NCBI GenBank assembly: GCA_030622295.1
Contig: JAUXGI010000114.1
Span: forward strand, 1 to 5,365
Origin: Planctomycetota bacterium
GTDB lineage: Bacteria; Planctomycetota; B129-G9
Length of the DNA stretch: 5,365 nt
Direction of reading: 5' to 3'
Positions 1 through 5,365 of this stretch are shown here, in pieces. Positions within the stretch are counted from its first letter, which is position 1, and each line of letters begins with the position of its first letter. Both the position numbers and the translations under genes were made by a program. The notes below the pieces were generated by a model, which was not told the DNA's origin, ran no database searches, and was given only the letters and a program-made list of their open reading frames with translations.

Positions 1-695
1 GCCAGGTACACCGTGCCGACCAACCGTCCGGTTTGACTGCCGAGTCTGGGCTCGAAGCGCAGCGGCGCGTGGTGGTGGCGGGCTGCCATCTGATACAGCC
101 GCGGCAGACGCCATTTTCTGAAAAGCATCCCCCCTGCCACCGTATGGTCGGCGCCCAGGACGTCGCGTTCCGCGTGCAACTCCCGCCTCTCACCGGCGTG
201 CAGGCGGCTGACAACCGTGGCGTACTCGTCGGGCAGGTATTCATCGAAGAAAAGTTTGCCCACGTCGTGCATCATTCCTGCGATGAAGGCTTCCTCGGGG
301 TTGGGGTAGTCCACCATGTTGGAGAGTATCCTGGCCGAGGCGGCCGCCCCGAGACTGTGCTGCCAAAAGCGCTGCCTGTCGAGCACGTGTGACTCGCCGG
401 CCTCCATTGTCTTGGCCACGCTCATGCCGACGACCAGGTTCACGATTGTCTCGAAGCCCAGGATGATTACGCTCTCGGTCACCGTAGTGACTTGCCGCGT
501 GAAACCGTAAAATGACGAGTTGACCAGCCCCAGCACTTTTGCGGTGAGTCCCGTATCCTCGGAGATGATGGACGCCAGGTCTGCGGCGCTGGAGCCGGGG
601 TCGTCGGCAACGCTGAGCATACTCTCCACAACCAGCGGCATCGGCGGCACCGTGTCTATGGTGTCTATCAGGCGGCTTACCAGGGTCTTTTTCAT
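1..695 (-). CDS. HDOD-domain protein, 5' part (3' end beyond window)
   Basis: Read on the minus strand from the ATG at 695-693, the frame stays open for 231 codons to the window edge, so the C-terminus is missing. The start is fixed by a perfect AGGAGG (complement of 703-708) seven bases upstream. Residues 17-64 carry the HDOD N-terminal signature: PPMP, a DDPGSSAADLASIIS stretch, then LTAKVLGLVNSSFYG. Next come an ILGFETIVNLVVG helix (about 78-90), FWQHSLGAAASA (110-121), FIAGMMHDVGKL (137-148, HD at 143-144), LGADHTVAGG (180-189), and HHH at 207-209. This is the order expected for PF08668. HDOD proteins are HD-related but mostly lack the full phosphodiesterase metal set; they are linked to signalling, motility and stress control, often with receiver or other output domains. 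No such extra domain is seen in the visible part. It is divergent from hdrC and may share the intergenic control region. Family call is secure; its specific role is unknown. Confidence 0.9.
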   Translation of the reverse strand, partial: MKKTLVSRLIDTIDTVPPMPLVVESMLSVADDPGSSAADLASIISEDTGLTAKVLGLVNSSFYGFTRQVTTVTESVIILGFETIVNLVVGMSVAKTMEAGESHVLDRQRFWQHSLGAAASARILSNMVDYPNPEEAFIAGMMHDVGKLFFDEYLPDEYATVVSRLHAGERRELHAERDVLGADHTVAGGMLFRKWRLPRLYQMAARHHHAPLRFEPRLGSQTGRLVGTVYL

Positions 696-733
696 TATAT
701 GCCCTCCTCAGCACGGGCTTTCGTTCATCAGGA

Positions 734-764
734 TAATCGACCTTAATCGGAAAAATGTTTAAGG
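734..764. promoter_or_regulatory. Candidate operator: inverted and direct repeats upstream of the hdrC promoter
   Basis: A perfect inverted repeat, CCTTAA (741-746) and TTAAGG (759-764), separated by 12 bases, ends one base before the -35 box of the hdrC promoter. Overlapping its left side is a direct repeat of TAATCG (734-739 and 744-749), spaced exactly 10 bp, one helical turn. Position next to a -35 box and helical phasing suggest a transcription factor site, either for activation of hdrCB or for joint control of the divergent HDOD gene. I do not match it to a named regulator; it is not an obvious FNR or Rex site. Short repeats also arise by chance. Confidence 0.35.
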
Positions 765-765
765 C

Positions 766-794
766 TTGTGCCTCTTTGCCGCCTCCGTTATAAT
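766..794 (+). promoter_or_regulatory. Sigma-70-type promoter for hdrCB
   Basis: A -35 box TTGTGC (766-771) and a perfect -10 box TATAAT (789-794) are separated by 17 bases, the optimal spacing. Transcription would start near 801, giving a leader of about 95 nt before the hdrC ATG at 895. It is the only strong consensus promoter I see in the 199-bp divergent region. On the opposite strand only weak hexamers (for example TTAAAC, 18 bp, GATTAT) could serve the HDOD gene. Confidence 0.6.
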
Positions 795-824
795 GCCGAC
801 CCTGAAAAATGTGGAAACGAGGGG

Positions 825-845
825 GCGGCCCTCGGCCGCTCTTTT
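825..845 (+). terminator. Terminator-like hairpin in the hdrC leader
   Basis: GCGGCC (825-830) and GGCCGC (834-839) pair perfectly around a CTC loop, followed by TCTTTT (840-845). The stem can extend with G-U and G-C pairs to the G-run at 821-824. It lies between the predicted transcription start (about 801) and the hdrC start (895). It could be a weak intrinsic terminator or attenuator, or just a stable leader stem. The U tract is short and interrupted by C, and no leader peptide or alternative antiterminator stem is evident. Confidence 0.35.
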
Positions 846-894
846 CCTTCCGGCCCGTCTGTAACAATGGATTTCGAACCGGAGCAACCGCCTT

Positions 895-1485
895 ATGCCG
901 AACGATACCGCCGGCGTGACCGTAACGGGCTTCAAGGCCGAGGTCGAGAGACGCGGCAGATTCCGCCTCAGTGACTGCTACCAGTGCGGCAAGTGCTCCG
1001 CCGGATGCCCGATGGCCGATTACATGGACTACCTGCCCCACCAGATAGTCAGGATGTGCCAGTTGGGCGAGGATTCCCTCAGGGAAAAGGTGCTGCGCTC
1101 GCGGACAATCTGGCTGTGCGTCTCGTGCGAAACCTGCTCCACGCGCTGCCCGAAGGACTTCAACATAGCGCACCTGATGGACGTCCTGCGGGAGATGTCG
1201 CTGAAGGAAGGCATGCAACACCCCGACTCCGCCAACATCATCGCATTCCACAAAACCTTCAAGAACAGCATCGAAAGGACCGGCCGCCTCAACGAATTCC
1301 CGCTGGCCGTCGGCTATAAACTGCGCTCTTTTGACCTCTTTTCCGACGTAATGAAGTTCCCCAAAATGCTTACCGCGGGCAAACTCCGGTTCATCCCGCA
1401 CAAGATAAAGGGCATGGACAGTATCAAGAGGATATTTGAGAGATGTGAGGCGCGCACGAAGATGAAAAAGCGGGGCAAAAAATGA
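895..1485 (+). CDS. hdrC: Heterodisulfide reductase subunit C (iron-sulfur electron-transfer subunit)
   Basis: A 196-residue soluble ferredoxin-type protein, close to the usual HdrC length. Two CxxCxxCxxxCP motifs bind two [4Fe-4S] clusters: C28, C31, C34, C38 (CYQCGKCSAGCP) and C75, C78, C81, C85 (CVSCETCSTRCP). This double motif, with the HQIVRMCQLG segment between (49-58), is typical of HdrC rather than of a generic ferredoxin. No membrane helix or haem-binding region is present, so this is the cytoplasmic HdrABC type, not membrane HdrE/HdrD. In the family, HdrC passes electrons from HdrA to HdrB. The C-terminus is very basic (KMKKRGKK). ATG 895 is the first start after an in-frame TAA at 862-864; a GGAG at 881-884 lies a rather long 10 bases upstream. 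The stop overlaps the hdrB start (ATGA), implying translational coupling. Confidence 0.93.
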   Translation: MPNDTAGVTVTGFKAEVERRGRFRLSDCYQCGKCSAGCPMADYMDYLPHQIVRMCQLGEDSLREKVLRSRTIWLCVSCETCSTRCPKDFNIAHLMDVLREMSLKEGMQHPDSANIIAFHKTFKNSIERTGRLNEFPLAVGYKLRSFDLFSDVMKFPKMLTAGKLRFIPHKIKGMDSIKRIFERCEARTKMKKRGKK

Positions 1486-2336
1486 CGAAACTCGGCTACT
1501 ATCCCGGCTGTTCGCTGGAAGGGACCGCCTCCGACTACGGCATTTCGGTGCGGCGGATGGCCCGCGCGCTCGGCTGGGAACTGCAGGAGGTCGAAGACTG
1601 GAACTGCTGCGGGGCGAGCGCCGCCCACCAGACCAACCGCCTGCTCTCGCTCAGCCTGCCGGCGCGCGTCCTGGCCCTAGCCGAAGAACAGGGCATCACG
1701 GAACTCCTCGTGCCGTGCGCAGCCTGTTTCAGCAGGCTCATCCACGCAAACAAGGCGATGCAACAGGACCCGGAGACCGCAAAGGAAATCAACGACATCA
1801 TCGAGATGAACTACCGCGGCACGGTGAGCGTGCTCAACCTGATTGAGGCGCTCCAGAAATACGCCATGCCGGATATAGCCGGCAAAGTCCAGAGGAAGTT
1901 GTCAAAACTGAAGGTCGCCTGCTACTACGGCTGCCTGCTGCTGCGACCGCCGAAATATACGGAGTTTGATGACGCAGAGCAGCCCTCTTCCATGGAAGAC
2001 ATCACACGCGCGCTCGGCGCGGAAATCGTCGACTGGCCGTTCAAGACCGAGTGCTGCGGCGCGGGCTTCTCCATGAGCAACACGGAGGCCGTCGTCGATT
2101 TGACGCACAAGATACTCGAAAACGCCCGGCATCACGGCGCACGGGTAATCGCCGTGGCATGCCCCATGTGCCACTCGAACCTGGACATGAGGCAACTGGA
2201 CGTGAACAGGCGCTACGAAAAATACGATATCCCCATATTGTTTTTGAGCCAACTTGTCGGGCTGGCCCTGGGAGTTCCCGAAAAAGAACTCGCGCTGAGA
2301 AAGCATTTCATAAAGGCGACCTCGCTGCTCAAGTAG
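1482..2336 (+). CDS. hdrB: Heterodisulfide reductase subunit B (catalytic CCG-domain subunit)
   Basis: A 284-residue protein with two full cysteine-rich CCG domains. Site one: C10, C42-C43, C79, C82 (YYPGCSLEG, NCCGA, PCAAC). Site two: C151, C191-C192, C227, C230 (CYYGCLLLRP, ECCGAGFSM, CPMC). The spacing closely follows the cysteines that hold the two noncubane [4Fe-4S] clusters in the archaeal HdrB structure, so both active-site clusters should form. In methanogens this subunit reduces the CoM-S-S-CoB heterodisulfide; in bacteria the disulfide substrate is usually unknown, with DsrC-type proteins proposed for some sulfate reducers. Its start overlaps the hdrC stop by ATGA; a weak G-rich site (1472-1475) precedes it, so translation may depend on coupling. 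No fusion or truncation is seen. LdpA/GlpC-like CCG proteins are alternatives, but the adjoining hdrC and the CYYGCLLLRP segment favour HdrB. Confidence 0.94.
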   Translation: MTKLGYYPGCSLEGTASDYGISVRRMARALGWELQEVEDWNCCGASAAHQTNRLLSLSLPARVLALAEEQGITELLVPCAACFSRLIHANKAMQQDPETAKEINDIIEMNYRGTVSVLNLIEALQKYAMPDIAGKVQRKLSKLKVACYYGCLLLRPPKYTEFDDAEQPSSMEDITRALGAEIVDWPFKTECCGAGFSMSNTEAVVDLTHKILENARHHGARVIAVACPMCHSNLDMRQLDVNRRYEKYDIPILFLSQLVGLALGVPEKELALRKHFIKATSLLK

Positions 2337-2341
2337 ATTGC

Positions 2342-2367
2342 AGCGCGCTTCTCACCGTGAGAACGCT
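2342..2367 (+). other. Hairpin after hdrB
   Basis: TTCTCA (2349-2354) pairs with TGAGAA (2358-2363) around a CCG loop, and AGCG (2342-2345) pairs with CGCT (2364-2367) across a 3-base bulge. It sits six bases past the hdrB stop. No U tract follows, so it is not a standard intrinsic terminator; it could protect the 3' end of an hdrCB message or be a chance fold. The remaining 40 bases before the next gene show no clear promoter. Confidence 0.35.
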
Positions 2368-2407
2368 AAAGAGCAGCCGATTAGTCTGGTTTTAAGCGGA
2401 AAAGCAC

Positions 2408-3031
2408 ATGAAACGGCTGGCACGACTTGCTGAGAGAACCGGCGTGTTCCGCAAGAAGCGGTTTGAACTTTTCAGCCGGCAGTTCAAACCGCAATCCGGC
2501 GATATCCTGCTGGACGTCGGCGCCGGTAGCGGGACGTTCCTTGAGACCTTTGCGGGCGGAGAGGCCGACATCGTCGCGCTGGACATCAGCGGACGGCGCC
2601 CCGCCAGCCTGAGGGAGCGACACCCGCAGGCGCTCCTGGTGCGCGGTGACGCAACGCAACTGCCTTTCAAGAGCGGTTCCGTCAGCATCGTCATGTCAAA
2701 CTCCGTCATCGAGCACGTAGGAGACCTTGAAGCGATGCGCCGTATGGCGTCGGAGGTAGAACGCGTGGGGAAGCGCCACTTCGTTCAGACTCCGAACAGG
2801 TACTTCCCGATTGAGCCGCACTACATGCTGCCGTTCTTTCAGTTCGTTCCATACGAAATAAAGCGGTGGCTGAGCAGGCACTTCCGACTCGGCTTTTACA
2901 ATCCGGGCAGTATCGAGATCGACGACCCGAAGTTGCTCAGCGCGAAGCAGTTCAGAGAGATGTTTCCCGGGTCGAGGATTGTCAGGGAAAGGTTCCTTTT
3001 TCTGACCAAGTCACTTATCGCAATAAAATAG
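2408..3031 (+). CDS. Class I SAM-dependent methyltransferase
   Basis: A 207-residue Rossmann-fold methyltransferase (Methyltransf_11/25-like). Visible motifs: SAM-binding motif I LLDVGAGSGTF (34-44), the acidic end of strand 2 VALDIS (56-61, D59), GDATQLPF (80-87) for the adenine-contacting loop, and the motif IV-like SNSVIEHV (97-104). The C-terminal part contains TPNRYFPIEPHYMLPFFQFVP (128-148), which I associate with methyltransferases found in surface polysaccharide or lipid biosynthesis clusters; the acceptor cannot be read from sequence. No signal peptide or membrane segment is present. ATG 2408 follows an in-frame TAA at 2393-2395; a weak GGA (2398-2400) lies seven bases upstream. It is on the same strand as the hdr genes but separated from hdrB by 71 bp and from hdrA by 204 bp, so cotranscription is possible but unproven. 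Nothing ties it chemically to heterodisulfide reduction. Confidence 0.85.
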   Translation: MKRLARLAERTGVFRKKRFELFSRQFKPQSGDILLDVGAGSGTFLETFAGGEADIVALDISGRRPASLRERHPQALLVRGDATQLPFKSGSVSIVMSNSVIEHVGDLEAMRRMASEVERVGKRHFVQTPNRYFPIEPHYMLPFFQFVPYEIKRWLSRHFRLGFYNPGSIEIDDPKLLSAKQFREMFPGSRIVRERFLFLTKSLIAIK

Positions 3032-3074
3032 ACTAATACTCCGTCAACCTTAACATTATGGGTTGAATACCGTG

Positions 3075-3176
3075 TGAGGGCTTTAGCGAGGGGGGCAGGA
3101 GTTTATCCCGACGAAGGAGGGGCCGAGGAGGAGGCCCCGTTTCATCGGGGCCGACGGGAGGGGTCTGACTCCCCGA
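3075..3176 (+). repeat. Structured intergenic repeat, copy 1 (long form), upstream of hdrA
   Basis: This element shares an ordered set of blocks with 5216-5280: TGAGGG (3075-3080), GCGAGGGGG (3086-3094), GAGGAGGAG (3125-3133), and a terminal block at 3153-3176 that matches 5257-5280 at 23 of 24 positions, including GGGTCTGACTCCCCGA. Both copies are in the same orientation. Relative to copy 2 it carries extra sequence, notably 3101-3124 and a GCCCCG/CGGGGC hairpin region up to 3152. Arms near the ends can pair (GGGG at 3090-3093 with CCCC at 3171-3174; CAG 3096-3098 with CTG 3165-3167). It contains no ORF and ends 59 bases before the hdrA start. It may be a REP- or MITE-like dispersed element, or a structured RNA leader. 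The family is not identified. Confidence 0.6.
3119..3152 (+). other. Mutually exclusive hairpins upstream of hdrA
   Basis: Hairpin A: GGGGCC (3119-3124) pairs with GGCCCC (3133-3138), loop GAGGAGGA. Hairpin B: GGCCCCG (3133-3139) pairs with CGGGGCC (3146-3152), loop TTTCAT. The middle arm is shared, so only one can form at a time. All pairs are Watson-Crick. Hairpin A displays, and hairpin B frees, a purine-rich tract with repeated AGGAGG (3115-3120, 3126-3131, 3129-3134). No start codon is suitably placed behind these Shine-Dalgarno-like hexamers. No ligand-binding riboswitch class is recognised. Confidence 0.4.
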
Positions 3177-3235
3177 ACCGTGGTGAGAAATGAAAAGTTT
3201 CGGATTACCACTCAGTGTAACTGGCAGGGTGAAAA

Positions 3236-5215
3236 ATGGCTCGAATAGGCGTTTTTGTATGTCACTGTGGTGAAAATATTGCGCGTACTGTCGACTGCGC
3301 CCGCGTCGCGGAAACGGCGGCGAAGTTCCCCGGCGTCGCCCACGCGGTCGATTACCAGTACATGTGCTCCGACCCGGGCCAGAACCTCATCAAGGAAGCC
3401 ATCAGGGAGAAGAGGCTGACCGGTGTCGTTGTGGCGGCGTGTTCGCCCAGGATGCACGAGCCGACGTTCCGCAGGGCCGCCGCGGAGGCGGGGCTGAACC
3501 CCTTCCTCTGCGAAATGGCCAACATCCGCGAGCACGTCTCCTGGGTGCATGAAGACCGCGAAGTCGCCACGGCAAAGGCCATCGACCACGTGCGCATCAT
3601 GGTCGAGAAGACCCGGCATAATGAGCCGCTCTTCCCGGTGAGAGTTCCCATCACGAAGAAGGCCCTCGTCATCGGGGGCGGCATCGCCGGCATCCAGGCC
3701 GCGCTCGACATCGCCAACGGCGGACACGAGGTCGTCCTCGTCGAAAAGGAGCCGTCGATAGGCGGCCACATGGCGCAACTCAGCGAAACCTTCCCCACGC
3801 TCGACTGCTCACAGTGCATACTGACGCCGAAGATGGTCGATGTCGCCGCGCATCCGAACATCACGCTCCACACGTATTCCGAGGTCGAGGAGGTGGGGGG
3901 CTTCATCGGCAACTTCGAGGTGAAAATCCGCAAGAAAGCCCGCTCCGTCGACCTGGACAAATGCACCGGATGCGGCCTCTGCATGGAAAAGTGCCCGGTG
4001 AAAAAAATACCCAGCGAGTTCGAGTGCGGACTCGGCACCCGCACCGCCATCTACCGGCCCTTCCCCCAGGCCGTGCCCGCCAAGCCGGTCATCGACCGCG
4101 AAAACTGCCTAATGTTTACGAAGGGCAAGTGCGGCGTCTGCGCGAAGGTCTGCCCCGTCGGCGCAATCAACTACGAAGATGAAGAAAAAATAGTAACCGA
4201 AAAAGTAGGAGCCATCGTCGTTGCCACGGGCTACCACGTCATGGACGCGGATTTCTACGGCGAGTACGGCTACGGCAAGTATCCCGACGTAATCACGGGC
4301 ATGCAGTTCGAGCGCCTGACCAGCGCGTCCGGCCCGACCGCCGGCAAAATCCAGCGCCCGTCCGACGGGGCGGTCCCGAAGAAGGTCGTCTTCATCCAGT
4401 GCGTCGGCTCGCGCGACAACGCCCACGGCATTACATACTGCTCCAAGATATGCTGCATGTACACCGCCAAGCACACAATGCTCTACAAGCACAAGGTCCA
4501 CGACGGCCAGGCATACGTCTTCTACATGGACATCCGCGCCGGAGGGAAGAACTACGACGAATTCGTCCGCCGCGCCATTGAGGAAGACGGCGCCATGTAC
4601 TACCGCGGGCGCGTGTCCAAAATATACGAACACGACGGGAAACTCATCGTCAAGGGCACCGACACGCTCAGCGGCCTGAACATCCAGGTCGACGCCGACA
4701 TGGTCGTGCTCGCCACGGCCGTGCAGGCGCAGGAAGACGCAGAGGAACTTGCGCAGAAACTCAAGGTGTCATACGACCAGTATAATTTCCTGACCGAGGC
4801 GCACCCGAAACTGCGGCCCGTCGAGACGAACACGGCGGGCATATTCCTGGCCGGCGCGTGCCAGGCGTCGAAGGACATCCCCGAGGCGGTCGCACAGGCC
4901 GGCGCCGCGGCGTCGAAGGTGCTCGGGCTTTTCTCCTCGGACGAACTCGAGCGCGAGCCTATCATCGCCCGCGTCAACGAAGATACATGCGTCGCATGCT
5001 GGTACTGCTATACCGTCTGCCCCTACGGCGCAATTGAAAAGAAGGAAATCAAGGACAGAGAGGGCCGCACCATCCGCTGGGTGGCGCACGTCAACGAGAG
5101 CGTCTGCGCGGGCTGCGGCCTGTGCAACGCCGTCTGCCCGTCCAACAGCGTGGAGTTGGACGGCTTCGACGACGAGCAGATGTACGCCGAAATCGGCGCT
5201 CTCTCCAATGAGTGA
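3236..5215 (+). CDS. hdrA: Heterodisulfide reductase subunit A (FAD, multi-[4Fe-4S], electron-bifurcating)
   Basis: A full-length 659-residue HdrA (family about 650). N-terminal domain: C9 and C11 (GVFVCHCGENI), C44 (YMCSDPGQ) and C69 (AACSPRMHE). Thioredoxin-reductase-like FAD domain: GGGIAG (147-152) with E170 ending the next strand, then GGHMAQLSETFPTLDCSQC (176-194), an HdrA hallmark. Inserted ferredoxin domain: C243, C246, C249, C253 and C291, C299, C302, C306. Second flavin part: CVGSRD (389-394) and YCSKICCMYTAKH (401-413). C-terminal ferredoxin domain: C585, C588, C591, C595 and C624, C627, C630, C634. No MvhD or selenocysteine fusion is visible. HdrA takes electrons from a partner such as MvhD or FlxABCD and bifurcates them at FAD to ferredoxin and, through HdrC, to HdrB. 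ATG 3236 follows directly after an in-frame TGA (3230-3232), with AGGG at 3226-3229. It is separated from hdrCB by the methyltransferase gene, and flanked by two related repeats. Confidence 0.96.
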   Translation: MARIGVFVCHCGENIARTVDCARVAETAAKFPGVAHAVDYQYMCSDPGQNLIKEAIREKRLTGVVVAACSPRMHEPTFRRAAAEAGLNPFLCEMANIREHVSWVHEDREVATAKAIDHVRIMVEKTRHNEPLFPVRVPITKKALVIGGGIAGIQAALDIANGGHEVVLVEKEPSIGGHMAQLSETFPTLDCSQCILTPKMVDVAAHPNITLHTYSEVEEVGGFIGNFEVKIRKKARSVDLDKCTGCGLCMEKCPVKKIPSEFECGLGTRTAIYRPFPQAVPAKPVIDRENCLMFTKGKCGVCAKVCPVGAINYEDEEKIVTEKVGAIVVATGYHVMDADFYGEYGYGKYPDVITGMQFERLTSASGPTAGKIQRPSDGAVPKKVVFIQCVGSRDNAHGITYCSKICCMYTAKHTMLYKHKVHDGQAYVFYMDIRAGGKNYDEFVRRAIEEDGAMYYRGRVSKIYEHDGKLIVKGTDTLSGLNIQVDADMVVLATAVQAQEDAEELAQKLKVSYDQYNFLTEAHPKLRPVETNTAGIFLAGACQASKDIPEAVAQAGAAASKVLGLFSSDELEREPIIARVNEDTCVACWYCYTVCPYGAIEKKEIKDREGRTIRWVAHVNESVCAGCGLCNAVCPSNSVELDGFDDEQMYAEIGALSNE

Positions 5216-5280
5216 TGAGGGATGCGAGGGGGTCAGACGCTGAGGAGGAGCGAAGCGACGGGAAGGGTCTGACTCCCCGA
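5216..5280 (+). repeat. Structured intergenic repeat, copy 2 (short form), directly after hdrA
   Basis: Begins at the base after the hdrA stop with TGAGGG (5216-5221), then GCGAGGGGG (5224-5232), GAGGAGGAG (5242-5250) and the terminal block (5257-5280) shared with copy 1 at 23 of 24 positions. The outer arms pair well: GGGGGTCAGAC (5228-5238) with GTCTGACTCCCC (5267-5278), seven inner Watson-Crick pairs, one G-U, then three G-C. Inside, CGCT (5238-5241) can pair with AGCG (5249-5252) around the loop GAGGAGG; the two stems compete for C5238. No U tract follows, so it is not a typical intrinsic terminator, although the stem could stabilise the 3' end of hdrA mRNA. Confidence 0.6.
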
Positions 5281-5365
5281 GCGCGCAAAGTTTAATAGAT
5301 ACTGGATACTAAGCGGTCCGACATAAGTTTCTTGATGTTAGCAACGGTGATAGTGATCGAATGGC
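5281..5365. other. Right-end sequence without an assigned gene
   Basis: This stretch is visibly more AT-rich than the genes to its left. It holds a short direct repeat GATACT (5298-5303 and 5305-5310). An ATG at 5335 opens a frame (MLATVIVIEW) that runs to the window edge, but no Shine-Dalgarno site precedes it and ten codons cannot be assigned. I see no tRNA, terminator or recognisable mobile-element end. Confidence 0.3.

Noticed and set aside
818..826. CGAGGGGGC in the hdrC leader as a third copy of the hdrA-flanking repeat
   Set aside because: Only this short G-rich stretch is shared; the GAGGAGG block and the terminal GGGTCTGACTCCCCGA block are absent.
867..974. Possible upstream start ATG at 867, giving a leader ORF overlapping hdrC
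   Set aside because: It is out of frame with hdrC, has no Shine-Dalgarno site, and would overlap the hdrC start region; no leader-peptide features are visible.
241..1401. A 386-codon open frame on the minus strand
   Set aside because: It lies antisense to hdrC and overlaps the HDOD gene in another frame. Its composition is typical of shadow frames in GC-rich genes, and it has no recognisable motif, whereas hdrC and the HDOD gene have clear family signatures.
3045..3065. CAACC/GGTTG inverted repeat after the methyltransferase gene
   Set aside because: A 5-bp stem with an 11-base loop and no U tract is too weak to call a terminator or operator.
3075..3176. CRISPR array
   Set aside because: Only two partial copies exist, over 2 kb apart, with no regular spacer structure and no cas gene.
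3352..4050. A 232-codon minus-strand open frame within hdrA
   Set aside because: It is antisense to the flavin and ferredoxin coding region of hdrA and reads as a low-complexity, Ser/Thr/Cys-rich shadow product with no domain.
5228..5290. Copy 2 repeat as an intrinsic terminator of hdrA
   Set aside because: The stem is strong, but it is followed by GAGCGCGCAAAG rather than a U tract, and the same terminal block occurs upstream of hdrA, where a terminator would be unexpected.

Overview
The window comes from the chromosome of a GC-rich, probably strictly anaerobic bacterium. The evidence for a bacterium is an HDOD-domain gene, a sigma-70-like promoter and Shine-Dalgarno sites; the evidence for anaerobic life is a full set of cytoplasmic heterodisulfide reductase (Hdr) genes. 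Desulfobacterota, Planctomycetota and other anaerobic lineages all fit, and the sequence alone does not settle the phylum.

Layout, left to right. (1) Positions 1-695, minus strand: 5' part of an HDOD-domain protein gene, cut by the window edge. (2) Positions 696-894: divergent intergenic region with a good sigma-70-type promoter facing right (TTGTGC, 17 bp, TATAAT), a CCTTAA/TTAAGG inverted repeat just upstream of its -35 box, and a GC-rich, U-tract-like hairpin in the leader. (3) Positions 895-2336: hdrC and hdrB, overlapping by ATGA. (4) Positions 2408-3031: a class I SAM-dependent methyltransferase, more like those of glycan or lipid modification than anything in Hdr biochemistry. (5) Positions 3032-3235: intergenic region with a structured repeat (copy 1). 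(6) Positions 3236-5215: full-length hdrA, a flavin and multi-cluster subunit. (7) Positions 5216-5365: a shorter second copy of the repeat beginning directly after the hdrA stop, then 85 bases with no assigned feature.

How the genes work together: HdrA is the FAD-containing electron-bifurcating subunit, HdrC carries electrons through two [4Fe-4S] clusters, and HdrB holds two CCG-type noncubane clusters where a disulfide is reduced. All cluster-binding cysteines I could check are present, so the complex looks functional. The electron-input partner (MvhD, FlxABCD, hydrogenase or formate dehydrogenase) and the substrate are not visible here.

The least explained signal is the pair of related non-coding elements flanking hdrA. 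They share a 24-nt end with one mismatch, and both present GAGGAGG in a predicted hairpin loop whose stem differs in sequence between copies. Copy 1 can also fold into two mutually exclusive hairpins about 100 nt upstream of hdrA.
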